Assembly: GCA_030141605.1 (NCBI GenBank)
Contig: JAQGDQ010001480.1
Location: 1 to 38,749 of the forward strand
DNA length: 38,749 nucleotides
Source: Tubiluchus corallicola
Lineage: Eukaryota; Priapulida; Priapulimorpha; Priapulimorphida; Tubiluchidae
Reading direction: 5' to 3'
This document shows positions 1 through 11,769 of the stretch, one piece after another (positions within the stretch are counted from its first letter, which is position 1; each line of letters starts with the position of its first letter). The notes under the pieces were generated by a model. That model made no database searches and was not told the DNA's origin. It saw only the letters and a list, made by a program, of their open reading frames with translations. The translations under genes and the position numbers were made by a program.

Positions 1-174
1 ACAAGGTAACTGATATTTTAAGTCCACTTACAGGTTCTCTATGCTCACAAAATTGCAATTTGTTCCTAGGGCCTAGGCGGCTCCCAACCCCCCGGCCTGT
101 TTCAGAGTTTTTTGCAATTTGTCATTCTCATCCCTGTTCATGGCAGCAATTTTTGTTAACTAAAACATGTTTAC
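1..174 (-). other. junctophilin intron 2, 5' portion (partial)
   Basis: This is the start of the intron that follows junctophilin exon 2 on the minus strand. The donor reads AAG|GTAAAC at 175/174. It runs off the left edge, so the next exon (helical region and C-terminal anchor) is not in the window. No other feature is seen, apart from a short C/G-rich patch near 68-100. Confidence 0.8.
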
Positions 175-994
175 CTTGATACAGCAATCTCAGCCTTCTG
201 CTTGGCGACCTGAGAACCCCTGACCGCAGCTTGGACAGCGGAGTCTATCCTCTCCCGGAGTTTACTCTGTCTTAGAAGAAACAATTTGTTCTTCTTTCCT
301 GAAGCTATAAGCACATTGTTTTTATACTTCCCCTCCTCCTTCGTACCGTCCTTGAACGTAGTCACACCGTAGCCGTATTTTTTATTATTGTACCATTCAC
401 CTTCGTACTTCAAACCGTCGGAACGTTCCGAGATGCCGAATCCGGATCGCTTATCGTTCTTCCACTCGCCCGTGTAGGTTTCGGTAACGTTAGTTTCAGT
501 AATATCATCCTGGCTTACAAAACTCAAGTTACTGTCCATGTATTCGGTTGCACTAGTTAAACCCGATTGCGAAGAAGCCGTAGATATGCCACTAATTGCA
601 CTGTGGTTGCTACGTATAGATCCTGAAACGCTAGAGGCGCCACTGCGCTTGTTAATGTCTCCCGTACTCCTCTGCTTCTTTATGCGTAGTCCTTGCATTA
701 TGGAACGCTTAAGGGTGACCTTCTTTTGCTGAAAGATGGAGGCTTTTCTAGCGAAGGCCGAGGGTTCATCACTTCTTGCTTTGAGCACGAATCCGCCCCT
801 GGCTTCGTCTAGTTTCTTATCACGTTCGTGACCCAAGTCGTCCGTTTCACCTGAACGAAGCGATGACATGGACGCTCGCAAGTTGACTGCCGCTGCCGTC
901 TTGGGGCGGTAGTGGGACGCAAGACCGTACGGCACGCTTTGACGGACGCCGTATCCGTGACGCATACCGCGAAGCCACTGACCTTGATATGTAC
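175..994 (-). CDS. JPH: junctophilin exon 2 (MORN VI, joining region, MORN VII-VIII)
   Basis: Junctophilins tether the plasma membrane to the ER/SR in excitable cells; N-terminal MORN repeats bind plasma-membrane lipid and a C-terminal helix sits in the ER membrane (family knowledge). This exon starts after acceptor TTTCAG at 995-1000 and ends at donor AAG|GTAAAC. Joined to exon 1 in phase 1 it gives an unbroken ADGG-TYQGQW reading. It encodes the sixth MORN (YQGQWLRGMRHGYG) and VRQSVPYG, as in animal junctophilins. A Ser-rich, low-complexity joining region of about 140 residues follows. Then come MORN VII (YTGEWKNDKRSGFG), MORN VIII (YEGEWYNNKKYGYG), EEGKYKNNVL, and the start of the long helix with AKQKAEIAVSR. 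It is 820 nt with no internal stop. The first methionine of the open frame (965) is internal and is not a start. Identification is confident; which paralogue cannot be said. Confidence 0.95.
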
Positions 995-1275
995 CTGAAA
1001 GAGAAAGCAGAATGAAAATGAAGCGTAGGCGAATTAAGACTTTATAGTCCCTGCATAGCGAGTTCCATGTGTATAAACTTTGCAGATTCGGTTCACACTT
1101 TCCAGATGATACGGTGATGATGTTAAGAAAATGATACGGTGCACAAAAATGATTAACAAAATCAGACCTTTAAGTATAAACGAATTTACATATTTAAAAA
1201 ATATTCACACACATTCCACAACTTTTTGACCCTTTAGGTTACCGTAAAATACAATTTACGACTGACTAGTTTCGT

Positions 1276-1470
1276 GCTACTAAATCACTGTACACACAGA
1301 CTAATTCATAATTACGTAAAGTCCAGGTAGAACAACTGAAGTTACGGAACTGATGCGCCAGACAGCTTTCCTTTACCCACATGTCCCGTGACGGTTGTAG
1401 TTAAGACGCGTTGCTGTGATACACTTAACCTTTGACCTATAGCAACTGCGCGTGCGCATAACGAAACTGT
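1276..1470 (+). repeat. dispersed repeat family E, copy 1
   Basis: About 195 bp aligns, at roughly 80% by eye, to the reverse complement of 30075-30267. Shared blocks include TAAATCACTGTACACACAGA-like, GAACTGATGC and AACGCGTTGCTGTG-like segments and a GCGCGTGCGCA end. A shorter direct match of its right end is at 30385-30460. No coding potential is seen. The rest of 1000-1757 shows nothing recognisable. Confidence 0.7.
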
Positions 1471-1759
1471 GAAAAGGCTTCTTATGCAATAACTTAACTG
1501 GTAGTTAAATGACTGGAGTGGTAGAATTATTAATGGAAAGTGTAATATCCAAGCACACAAGATATTTTCTCTGCTGAAAGTCCTAGGCATAATAAATTTA
1601 TCAAAACCATTCTTCATGAAGACTGCAGTTCGTCGTTTGTGTTAGTTCATGACTTCACACTATCCGGTTGTGGGCTAGAATACACGAACACAGTTCAATC
1701 TTCAACGTCGGTACAACTCGTTGTATCTTAAACGGTGTATCTGTATAATTATACAGATA

Positions 1760-2233
1760 CAACAGTGTTGCCTCACAAACGCACTGTACACAACAGTGTT
1801 GCCTCACAATTACGCTGTATACAACAGTGTTGCCTCACAAACACACTGTACACAATAGTGTCGCTCCACAAATGCGCTGTACACAACAGTGTTGCCTCAC
1901 AAACGCACTGTACACAACAGTGTTGCCCCACAAATGTGCTGTACACAACAGTGTTGCCTCATAAATGCACTGTACATAACAGTGTTGCCTCACAAATGCA
2001 CTGTACATAACAGTGTTGCCTCACAAATGCACTGTACACAGCAGTGTTGCCTCACAAATGCGCTGTACACAACAGTGTTGCCTCACAAATGCGCTGTACA
2101 CAACAGTGTGCCTCATAAATGCACTGTACATAACAGTGTTGCCTCACAAACACACTGTACATAACAGTGTTGCCTCACAAATGCGCTGTATACAACAGTG
2201 TTGCCTCACAAATGCGCTGTACACAGCAGTGCT
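1760..2233. repeat. 31-bp minisatellite, array 1 (~15 copies)
   Basis: The unit begins CAACAGTGTTGCCTCACAAA and ends with a GCGCTGTACA- or GCACTGTACA-like tail; the period is 31 bp. Each unit holds the imperfect palindrome CAACA-G-TGTTG. Because 31 is not divisible by 3, all frames cycle through the unit. This creates the overlapping Cys/His/Thr-rich open frames here, which are not genes. Confidence 0.95.
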
Positions 2234-2344
2234 AGCAGAGGTTCATTAGCTGTGTAATTGCTTAAATGCATATGATATTACAGAAGTGTAGGCAGGGGCT
2301 ACACCCCTGGGAAAAACATGTCTGGTGCATAAAATGTTAGGATC

Positions 2345-3205
2345 ATCCATATATAGGTCCTCTGAAGTACTTATATTGTACATAACTGTGCATAGAGGTT
2401 AACCTTATATAGTTCCTCTAAAGTACTTATATAGTACATAACTGTGCATAGAGGTTAACCTTATATAGGTCCTCTAAAGTACTTATATAGTACATAACTG
2501 TGCATAGAGGCTTTCCTTATACAAGTCCTCTAAAGTACTTATATAGTACATAACTGTGCATAGAGGTTATCCATATACAGGTCCTCTAAAGTACTTATAT
2601 AGTACATAACTGTGCATAGAGGTTATCCTTACATAGGTCCTCTAAAGTACTTATATAGTACATAACTGTGCATAGAGGTTATCCATATATAGGTCCTCTG
2701 AAGTACTTATATAGTACATAACTGTGCATAGACGTGCATAGAGGTTGTCCTTACATAGGTCCTCTAAAGTACTTATATAGTACATAACTGTGCATAGAGG
2801 TTATCCATATATAGGTCCTCTAAAGTACTTATATAGTACATAACTGTGCATAGAGGTTATCCTTATATAGGTCCTCTAAAGTACTTATATAGTACATAAC
2901 TGTGCATAGAGGTTATCCTTATATAGGTCCTCTAAAGTACTTATGTAGTACATAACCGTGCATAGAGGTTATCCTTATATAGGTCCTCTAAAGTACTTAT
3001 GTAGTACTTAACTGTGCATAGAGGTTATCCTTACATAGGTCCTCTAAAGTACTTATATAGTACGTAACTGTGCATAGAGGTTAACCTTATATAGGTCCTC
3101 TAAAGTACTTATATAGTACATAACTGTGCATAGACGTGCATAGAGGTTATCCTTAGATAGGTTCTCTAACGTACTCTTATATAGTAAGTAACTGTGCATA
3201 GATTA
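2345..3205. repeat. 56-bp minisatellite (~15 copies)
   Basis: Regular 56-bp units contain GTCCTCTAAAGTACTTATAT, then AGTACATAACTGTGCATAGA, then a variable GG(T/C)TATCCTTATATA-like tail. Each unit has the near-palindrome GTACTTATATAGTAC. One unit carries a local 'cataGACGTGcata' duplication, seen twice (near 2730 and 3130), which suggests copying of a variant unit. Confidence 0.95.
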
Positions 3206-3827
3206 AATACTAACAATTATTATCGTAAAATCAGTGTAACGTCTAACCTTTATTTTGTATTATTACTGTAGTTCAATATGTACTTTTAACCTTGTAACGT
3301 TATTATAAGTAAGTATTTGAATCATGATGTTTAAATCAATTGTTCTTTGCGATTATTTTATCTCTAGCTAAGAACTACAGTGAAGATTAACAGCTACTAA
3401 TGTCTAATAATATGACCTTGTAACACTCATTTCTTTCTAATAATATGCTTTTCTTTTAAATACAAAACAACCTTCAGTCTCATAACATTAAAATCTCACA
3501 TTTCTAGAGCAAACAAACTCGTGTCAGACGTGTTTTCGACAAACTATGGAAAGTAAGCCTGATTTCTGAGTACTTTGAGTACTTTTAAGTCAATGACAAG
3601 CTTACGTGCTATTCTGCCAATAATTACAAGATGAGAAGTTTAACATGCATCGTGCAAGCGGATCCCCAAACTCACTTGCCCTGACTAAGTTACAGCATGA
3701 GCTTCGGGAAGCCAGACGAAAATATCCCCCAAGCAATAACGGCGTGGGATCTACAGTCATTTCAGAGTAACTAATATGGAGGAGAGGAATGCAGTGAAGA
3801 TGGTACACATCTTTTTTACCATAATGG
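3206..3827. other. unassigned intronic spacer
   Basis: AT-rich single-copy-looking sequence between the 56-bp array and the second 31-bp array. The only open frames are short and have no recognisable protein. Nothing else is seen. Confidence 0.5.
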
Positions 3828-4590
3828 CAGTGCACAAAAGTGTTACCTCACAAACTCACTATACACAGCAGTGTTACCTCAGAAACCCACTATACACAAC
3901 AGTGTTGCCTCACAAACTCACTATACACAACAGTGTTGTCTCACAAACGCACTATACACAACAGTGTTGCCTCACAAACTCACTATACACAACAGTGTTG
4001 CCTCACAAACTCACTATACACAACAGTGTTGCCTCACAAACGCACTATACACAACAGTGTTGCCTCACAAACTCACTATACACAACATTGTTGTCTCATA
4101 AATGCACTATACACATCAGTGTTGCCTCACAAACGCACTGTACACAACAGTGTTGCCTCACAAACTCACTATACACAGCAGTGTTGTCTCACAAACGCAC
4201 TATACACAGCAGTGTTACCTCACAAACGCATTACGCACAGTAGTGTTGCCTCACAAACTCACTATACACAACAGTGTTGCCTCATAAATGCACTGTACAC
4301 AACAGTGTTGTCTCACAAATGCACTATACACAACAGTGTTGCCTCACAAACTCACTATACACATCAGTGTTGCCTCACAAACTCACTATACACAACAGTG
4401 TTGTCTCACAAACTCACTATACACAACAGTATTGCCTCAAACGCACTATACACAATGGTGTTGCCTCACAAACGCACTATACACAACAATTTTGCCTCAC
4501 AAACGCACAATACAGAACAGTATTGCCTCAAACGCACTATACACAATGGTGTTGCCTCACAAAACATAATAGTGTTGCCGCACGTTTACA
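3828..4590. repeat. 31-bp minisatellite, array 2 (~24 copies)
   Basis: Same 31-bp unit family as at 1760-2233, but the dominant tail variant is CTCACTATACA where array 1 has GCACTGTACA. The right end decays (units with CAATGGTGTTG and CAACAATTTTG). Overlapping open frames of 76-259 codons here are repeat artefacts. Confidence 0.95.
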
Positions 4591-4705
4591 CAAATGACAG
4601 CACATCGCCACAAGCATAAATCTGCTTCAGTCATTTTACTAGGGTCGGATCAATTAATTAGGTTGAAAAACGTTTAATCTGTTTCATCTGCTGCCTGTTG
4701 CTAAG

Positions 4706-4919
4706 TGACAAGGGGCTTGGTGACAGACGGATTGTTGGTTTAACACTGCACATCTTAATTACCTATGTACATGAAATCCAGCTTGAAATATGCGTGACAC
4801 GAAAGTTCTGCTTGACAAGGGGCTTGGTGACAGACGGATTGTTGGTTTAACACTGTACATCTTAATTACCTATGTACATGAAACCCAGCTTGAAATACGT
4901 GTGACACGAAAGTTCTGCT
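4706..4919. repeat. 107-bp direct duplication (2 copies)
   Basis: Copies lie at 4706-4812 and 4813-4919. Both begin TGACAAGGGGCTTGGTGACA and end GACACGAAAGTTCTGCT. They differ at only a few positions, so the duplication is recent. It abuts nothing coding. Confidence 0.95.
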
Positions 4920-5057
4920 GGTTTTTTTATAATCGCATTTTTGGACTGGCAACACAAATTATGTGATTAAACGTAAAACTGCAACACATTAAGTGATAAC
5001 GGCATCTTAGAATTAGTTTTAGCATTTCAGACAATGTTGTTATACTTTTAAAGGTCT

Positions 5058-5775
5058 GCTAACATAACATAACATAACATAACATAACATAACATAACAT
5101 AACATAACATAACATAACATAACATAACATAACATAACATAACATAACATAACATAACATAACATAACATAACATAACATAACACAACATAACATAATAG
5201 TATAAGATAAGATAATATAACAATTAACGTAATGTAACGTAACGTAACGTGACACAACACGACATAAACATGACATCATGCAGCGATACGTCTCTCTAAT
5301 ACGCCATTTAACACAACAAACGTGACGTAACGTAACATAACATAACATAACATAACATAACATAACATAACATAACATAACATAACATAACATAACATAA
5401 CATAACATAGCATAGCATAACACAACATAACATAATAGTATAAGATAAGATAATATAACAATTAACGTAATGTAACGTAACGTAACGTGACACAACACGA
5501 CACAAACATGACATCATGCAGCGATACGTCTCTCTAATACGCCATTTAACACAACAAACGTGACGTAACGTAACATAACATAACATAACATAACATAATA
5601 ACATAACATAACATAACATAACATAACATAACATAACACAACATAACATAATAGTATAAGATAAGATAATATAACAACAAACGTAATGTAACGTAACGTG
5701 ACACAACACGACATAAACATGACATCATGCAGCGATACGTCTCTCTAATACGCCATTTAACACAACAAACGTTTT
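5058..5775. repeat. (AACAT)n arrays in a three-copy higher-order repeat
   Basis: Pentamer tracts at about 5060-5184, 5330-5425 and 5572-5640 are each followed by a ~145-bp spacer. The spacer includes GTATAAGATAAGATAATATA, a TAACGTAACG run and GATACGTCTCTCTAATACGC. The spacer is nearly identical in all three copies, and the pentamer tract shrinks from left to right. Minus-strand open frames reading MLCYV repeats are artefacts. The flank 5776-6006 shows nothing. Confidence 0.93.
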
Positions 5776-6006
5776 CAAACTGCATTTAAAATGTTCAAAA
5801 TTTGTGCTGTTCTTTTTCAAGCAACTGCTTCTCAGCGATTACTTTAGAAACTCAATCCTGGTTGTTATTGTCTTTGATTATCTTGGAAATCATGAATGGC
5901 TTCAATGTAAACACCCTCTGCAAGGTTGTAAAAGCATGAAGAACTGAATCACATGATTAACTAACAAGTGAAATCTTAATTACCGAATAACTTTAGTAGC
6001 TGTGAA

Positions 6007-6808
<802 letters not shown>

Positions 6809-7061
6809 TATTTTCCTTGTTGTTCCTGTATGAATATTTTCACAGTCACTAAACCATACAACGTTGTTTGTATTATTATTACAAACTTTCTCTGGAGGCC
6901 ACATTGGCTTCAAAAACTTGTTTCATGGAGTTTCCAAACTTTCGTTGTTCTTTTACCACTCCGTTCAAGTGGATTTTAAGAAAACATTAGCAGTTAACGT
7001 AGTAATGAAAGCTGTGTGTTTCTATAGCGTGTTGTAAAGCTGCCAATGCCACAAAATTTGG

Positions 7062-7138
7062 CTTTGCTGGTTTCGAACTCGGGACGTCAGCATGCAGAGG
7101 AGCGGCTATTCGGCCACAACTCGTCTGTACCAGCAAAG
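7062..7138 (-). repeat. tRNA-derived SINE head or decayed tRNA-like sequence
   Basis: Read on the minus strand it has an A-box-like GTGGCCGAATAGC and a B-box-like GAGTTCGAAACC at tRNA-like spacing. The ends form a perfect 10-bp inverted repeat, CTTTGCTGGT against ACCAGCAAAG. The T stem does not pair well, so this is a decayed or tRNA-derived element, not a working tRNA. Confidence 0.4.
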
Positions 7139-7179
7139 AAAAGTTGAAATAAGCCCAGCTTCGTTGTGCGCACGCGCAG

Positions 7180-8032
7180 TTGTTTTTACTTGTGTCTTTT
7201 TACCTGTGTCTTTGTACCTGTTTTTACCTGTGTCTTTTTAGCAGTCTTTTTTACCATTGTCTTTGTAGCTGTCTTTTTTACCTGTGACTTTTTTACCTGT
7301 GTCTTTGTAGCTGCATTTTTTACCTGTGAATTTTACCCCGTGACTTTTTCTGTGATTTTTTACCTGTGACTTTTTTACCTGTGTCATTTTTTACCTGTGG
7401 CTTTTTACCTGTGACTTTTTTACCTGTGACCTTTTTACCTGTGTCATTTTTTACCTGTGGCTTTTTTTACCTATGTCTTTTTTCACCTGTGACTTTTTTA
7501 CCTGTGTCTTTGTAGCTGTCTTTTTTACCAGTGACTTTTTTACCTGTGACTTTTTTACCTGTGTCTTTGTAGCTGTCTTTGTTACCTGTGACTTTTTTAC
7601 CTGTGTCTTTGTAGCTGTCTTTGTTACCTGTGACTTTTTTACCTGTGACTTTTTTACCTGTGTCATTTTTTTACCTGTGTCATTTTTTACCTGTGTCATT
7701 TTTTACCTGTGGCTTTTTTTACCTATGTCTTTTTTCACCTGTGACTTTTTTACCTGTGTCTTTGTAGCTGTCTTTGTTACCTGTGACTTTTTTACCTGTG
7801 TCTTTGTAGCTGTCTTTTTTACCAGTGAATTTTTTACCTGTGACTTTTTTACTTGTGGCCTTTTTTACCTGTGGTTTTTTTACCTGTGTTTTTTACCTGT
7901 GACATTTTTACCGGTGACTTTATAACATGTGACTTTATAACCTGTGACGTTTTACCGGTGACTTTATTACCGGTGACTTTATAACCTGTGACTTTTTACC
8001 GGTGACTTTATAACATGTGACTTTACTACCTG
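7180..8032. repeat. T-rich 17-18-bp minisatellite family
   Basis: Repeated modules of TTTTTTACCTGTGACTTT and variants (GTGTC, GTGGC, GTAGCTGTC) form longer composite repeats, for example ACCTGTGTCTTTGTAGCTG recurring at ~60-bp spacing near 7500-7830. The right end shifts to ACCGGTGACTTTATA units (7905-8032). The Phe/Cys/Val-rich plus frame and Lys/Thr-rich minus frame are artefacts. Confidence 0.92.
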
Positions 8033-8587
8033 GATTTCGCAAACACACTGTCAATACGACTGTTCTCCTCTCCTAACAATAATTATTTCTACTTTCACTG
8101 AGTGAATGCCTGTGTCCCTACAGAGTAAAACTAATGCTTGTCACTGATATGGCAAGAAACCATTAAGTAAATAAATACTCCACGGCGTATATGCGAAATT
8201 TCATTTATAAGTACATTTTCCCCACCGTTGTGTGCAGGGAATCGCAGCTTCTCGTGTTACTATGGAAACACGTACATGAGCTAGCATCTGCAGAAGCGAT
8301 TGATCAACAAGCTCCGTGGCAGCAGCAGCATCAGCAACAGCAGTAATAGTTAAACTTCATCAGGTTAAACAATGATATTACTTCGTGCTGGTGTGTGAGC
8401 AATTATGGATTCCCATGCTGACATGAATTCAGAGAAATTCTATCCCTGGGGAATTATCCTGTTAAGTTAAAGTTTAGCTCACGACTAAGAAGCAAGAAGC
8501 AAAGCAGCACAAACCCATTATGCTGTATCACTCTGGTTTATTTTCTTATTGTTTGACCCACAGCTAAGCTTCCCACAACACCTGGTA
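8033..8587. other. unassigned intronic spacer
   Basis: No gene is recognised. A short CAG/CAT-rich stretch lies near 8318-8345 (CAGCAGCAGCATCAGCAACA). The rest is unremarkable AT-rich sequence. Confidence 0.5.
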
Positions 8588-9310
8588 TTAAAGGAAAGGT
8601 CAACACTTTTAGGAAGTTAGGCTTGTCTGATTGTTCGCGAAAAATGTAGTAATAAATTTATAGTAATAAACCTGCGATAAGCGTCTCGTATTAAAGGACA
8701 AGTCAAGCCTTTTAGGAAGTTAGTTTTATTTCAACGTTAGCGAAAAATGTTAGAAGGAGTCAGTAATAAAACTGCAATAAGCGCCTCGTGTAATTAGTAA
8801 AATCACTTTAAAGTCACGATCACTTCATGCTTGGACGCTCCTATTTTCAATGCCCATTCTCCCACCAATGACGTCATTCGTCTTGAAGAAAAGCAGCGCA
8901 CTGTCAATCTTCAACAAAAGTATAATAAATTTTTACAAAAAGATTAGATACCTGATTTTGCAATATTTTTGCGTGAACATTAGGTAAGCTGCAGAAGTTT
9001 GAATTAGTTTAAGCCGCGCGTTCGCGGAAAGTCACGATGCGCTTACGAAAAGTCACGAAGTTTCCCAGTTACGTCATGATTTTCAAGTGAATGGCAGCAA
9101 CCATCACGCCTGAAAATTTCTATTCAGAGGTAGTATATTTTAAATTTATGCTTTATAGGCAGTTCTTTGCAAATTTCTTTGTTATATTTTTCTAAGTTTA
9201 AGTGAGAACAATAAAATGAACTCAACATACCGAGTGATTTGTTCTTTCCTTTAATCCTAATTATCGTATGACATCTTCTTTTCTTAGCTATAATAACAGA
9301 TTCCACTTGA
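8588..9310 (+). repeat. dispersed element family D, copy A (fullest copy)
   Basis: A non-coding interspersed element starting ATTAAAGGAAAGGTCAA. Its first ~100 bp are present twice (8588-8690 and 8691-8795). Central landmarks are AATCACTTTAAAGTCACGAT, CAATGACGTCATTCGTCTTG and AACATTAGGTAAGCTGCAGA. The tail includes CCTGAAAATTTCTATTCAGA and one copy (about 9195-9250) of the unit that is amplified at 30771-32262. Other copies are at 20362-20870, 30660-30830 (tail only) and 35356-35518 (head only). The class is unknown; no protein domain is seen. Confidence 0.85.
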
Positions 9311-9477
9311 CACTTTCGCGAAGCGTTTTGGCGTCATTCAGTTCTCGAGACTGTTTGCATGGACTTGGCCCAGGTTGGACAGCATGCTTGGCCAAACCTC
9401 AGAAATGACAAAAGGCAATGCTTTAACGTACATGATTTAAGTGAGCTCATTCAGTCATTTTCAGAAAGCTAGAAATA

Positions 9478-10255
9478 AACTTGTAGAGGTCAGCACAAGT
9501 AATGGCGGCCATTAGATATAGAAATAGATTCCCACCAGAGGTCAGCACAAACAATAGCGGCCATTAGATCTAGAAGTAGATTCCCACCAGAGGTCAGCAA
9601 AGGCAGCCAAAAGGTCTAGAAGTGGATTCCCACCAGAGGTTAGTACAAACAATGGCAGCCATTAGATCCAGAAGTGGATTCCCACCAGAGGTCAGCACAA
9701 GCAATGGCGGCCATTAGATCCAGAAGTAGATTCCCACCAGAGGTCAGCACAAGCAATGGCGGCCATTAGATCCAGAAGAAGTGGATTCCCACCAGAGGTC
9801 AGCACAAGCAATGGCGGCCATTAGATCCAGAAGAAGTGGATTCCCACCAGAGGTCTGCACAAGCAATGGCAGCCATTAGATCCAGAAGTAGATTCCCACC
9901 AGAGGTCAGCACAAGCAATGGCAGCCATTAGATCCAGAAGTGGATTCCCACCAGAGGTCAGCACAAGCAATGGCGGCCATTAGATCCAGAAGAAGTGGAT
10001 TCCCACCAGAGGTCTGCACAAGCAATTGCAGCCATTAGATCCAGAAGTGGATTCCCACCAGAGGTCTGCACAAGCAATGGCAGCCATTAGATCCAGAAGT
10101 GGATTCCCACCAGAGGTCTGCACAAGCAATGGCAGCCATTAGATCCAGAAGTGGATTCCCACCAGAGGTCAGCACAAGCAATGGCGGCCATTAGATCCAG
10201 CAGAAATAGATTCCCACCAGAGGTCAGCACAAGCAATGGCGGCCATTAGATCAAG
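9478..10255. repeat. 52-bp minisatellite (~14 copies)
   Basis: The unit contains GATTCCCACCAGAGGTCAGC, ACAAGCAATGGCGGCCATTA and GATCCAGAAGTG; the period is 52 bp, with some 55-bp units carrying an extra AGA. Variants (GTCAGC/GTCTGC, GGCGGCC/GGCAGCC) are interspersed. Confidence 0.95.
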
Positions 10256-11769
10256 TTGTGGAAATAAACTCATGTTAATAATCGTGCAAGCATTGTTCTG
10301 ATTACCTATGAAATGATAATGTTTTAATTATTATAAGAAAGTGCAATGTGATGATGATAAAGACATGATGGTAGTGATAATCATGATGATAATGGCGGCG
10401 ATGACGACAACGATAGTTTTGATCTCTATCGCAGATGGCTACAATTCGACAGGAGGAAGTTACAAACAGGAGGAAGCCTTTACTCATGGTGTTGGAGTTG
10501 GCAATCCAACTTATTCTCGGAGTTTCTAAAGCGTGAGTAAGACCTGACGCAGATGTTTTAGCCACCAGGGGCGTACAAAGTGCTGTTAACGCCCCGGGGG
10601 GAAAAGACTTCTGGCGACCTACCCTTTTAATCATTTGTTTCCTGGGTGAAGTCACAAATTGTACGTATTTTTTGCACCTCTGAGCCCAACTTTACCTTTT
10701 TGACATGATCGGATAAACGAATTTTTTCTAAGCATCATCCTGAGTTTGATTTGTGGTACTGCAGCAGAGTAACTCTTTTCTATACATTAGTTGCTCATAA
10801 CATGACAGTCATTAAACATTCAGCTCCAGCATGAAAACATGCAAAGATTATGAAAGATACAGAACACTACAGGTTTTCATAATAATACAATCTGCATTTA
10901 GAGAAACGTCACTGTTTCTCCCAAAATTATCAATCTGCTAAGTCACATGACACTCTATACACGCCATTAAGTCACAACATTAGCACTTTTTTCTAGGCTG
11001 TATGTAGTAATTAAGTCAGCTACGATGATCTCTGACTAGGCCTCTTTGTTGAAGTTTGAAAACTTTTGTTAACTGCTAATGTTGGATTACTAATTGATAA
11101 TTAACAGTCATTGAACTGCAGAAGAATTTTGCGCCCTCTCACCTTTGCGCCCTGTCACCCCACCTGGATACGCCCGTTCAACCATTTACTAACCTGCGTC
11201 TGGTGCATCAATTTTAAAAGTTGTTTTTTTAAACAGCATGAATAGCATAAGCAACACCATTACGTAAAGGAATGTTTAGAGAATCGAACATCGTAAATCT
11301 ATTATCTAAAGCGGTATAAAAATTCCAAAATATTTTCGAAATGTAAAATTACTAACAAGTCGAGCGCCAGCTGCTAGTTACGTGTTTATAAAACTAGAAA
11401 GAAAGACTTTAGTCAACTCGTTCAGGGGCTATTGTGATTTCGCATTGTGATTTCTGATTAGCAGGTAAAATTAAATCCATTCGTTTGGTCCAGTGTTCCG
11501 CGCATGCGCACTGTGCTTTCAATTCATGGCAGTTCGAGCTCATCGCAGCGCTTGGCTTAAAATAGGAAGGCTTCCTTTGGAAAGTGGGATTAGCTGCTTA
11601 TAAGTGCATCCAAGGTCCAGATAAAATTGGTCAGTTTTTTCTGACCAATTAGTCTTCCATATTTATTAACGATGTTGCTCACGTGTGTCGTCAGCGGAGT
11701 TTTGATCGAAGAAACTGCAATGCAGAGAGAAAACAGACTTCTCTAGTTTTACGGATAAGCTGACAATCT
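10256..11769. other. unassigned intronic sequence with possible DNA-transposon ends
   Basis: No gene is recognised. A small GAT-rich patch lies at 10340-10420. A GGGGCGTAC motif at 10567 and an inverted GGATACGCCC at 11166-11175 could be the ends of a degraded DNA element. An NRF1-like palindromic GCGCATGCGCA is at 11500-11510, and a perfect hairpin is at 11625-11650. Confidence 0.4.
11625..11650. other. perfect 10-bp hairpin with T6 loop
   Basis: AATTGGTCAG, then TTTTTT, then CTGACCAATT gives a perfect 10-bp stem and a six-nucleotide loop. The function is unknown. It is not the histone 3' stem-loop, which has a different stem sequence and a four-base loop. Confidence 0.8.

Noticed and set aside
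1735-4619. Open frames of 61-259 codons with Cys/His/Thr repeats
   Set aside because: All are readings of the 31-bp unit, which cycles through frames; no start context or splice structure supports them.
5040-5785. MLCYV-repeat open frames on the minus strand
   Set aside because: They are translations of the AACAT pentamer and its spacer.
7166-7925. Phe/Cys-rich and Lys/Thr-rich frames
   Set aside because: They follow the T-rich minisatellite and have no independent support.
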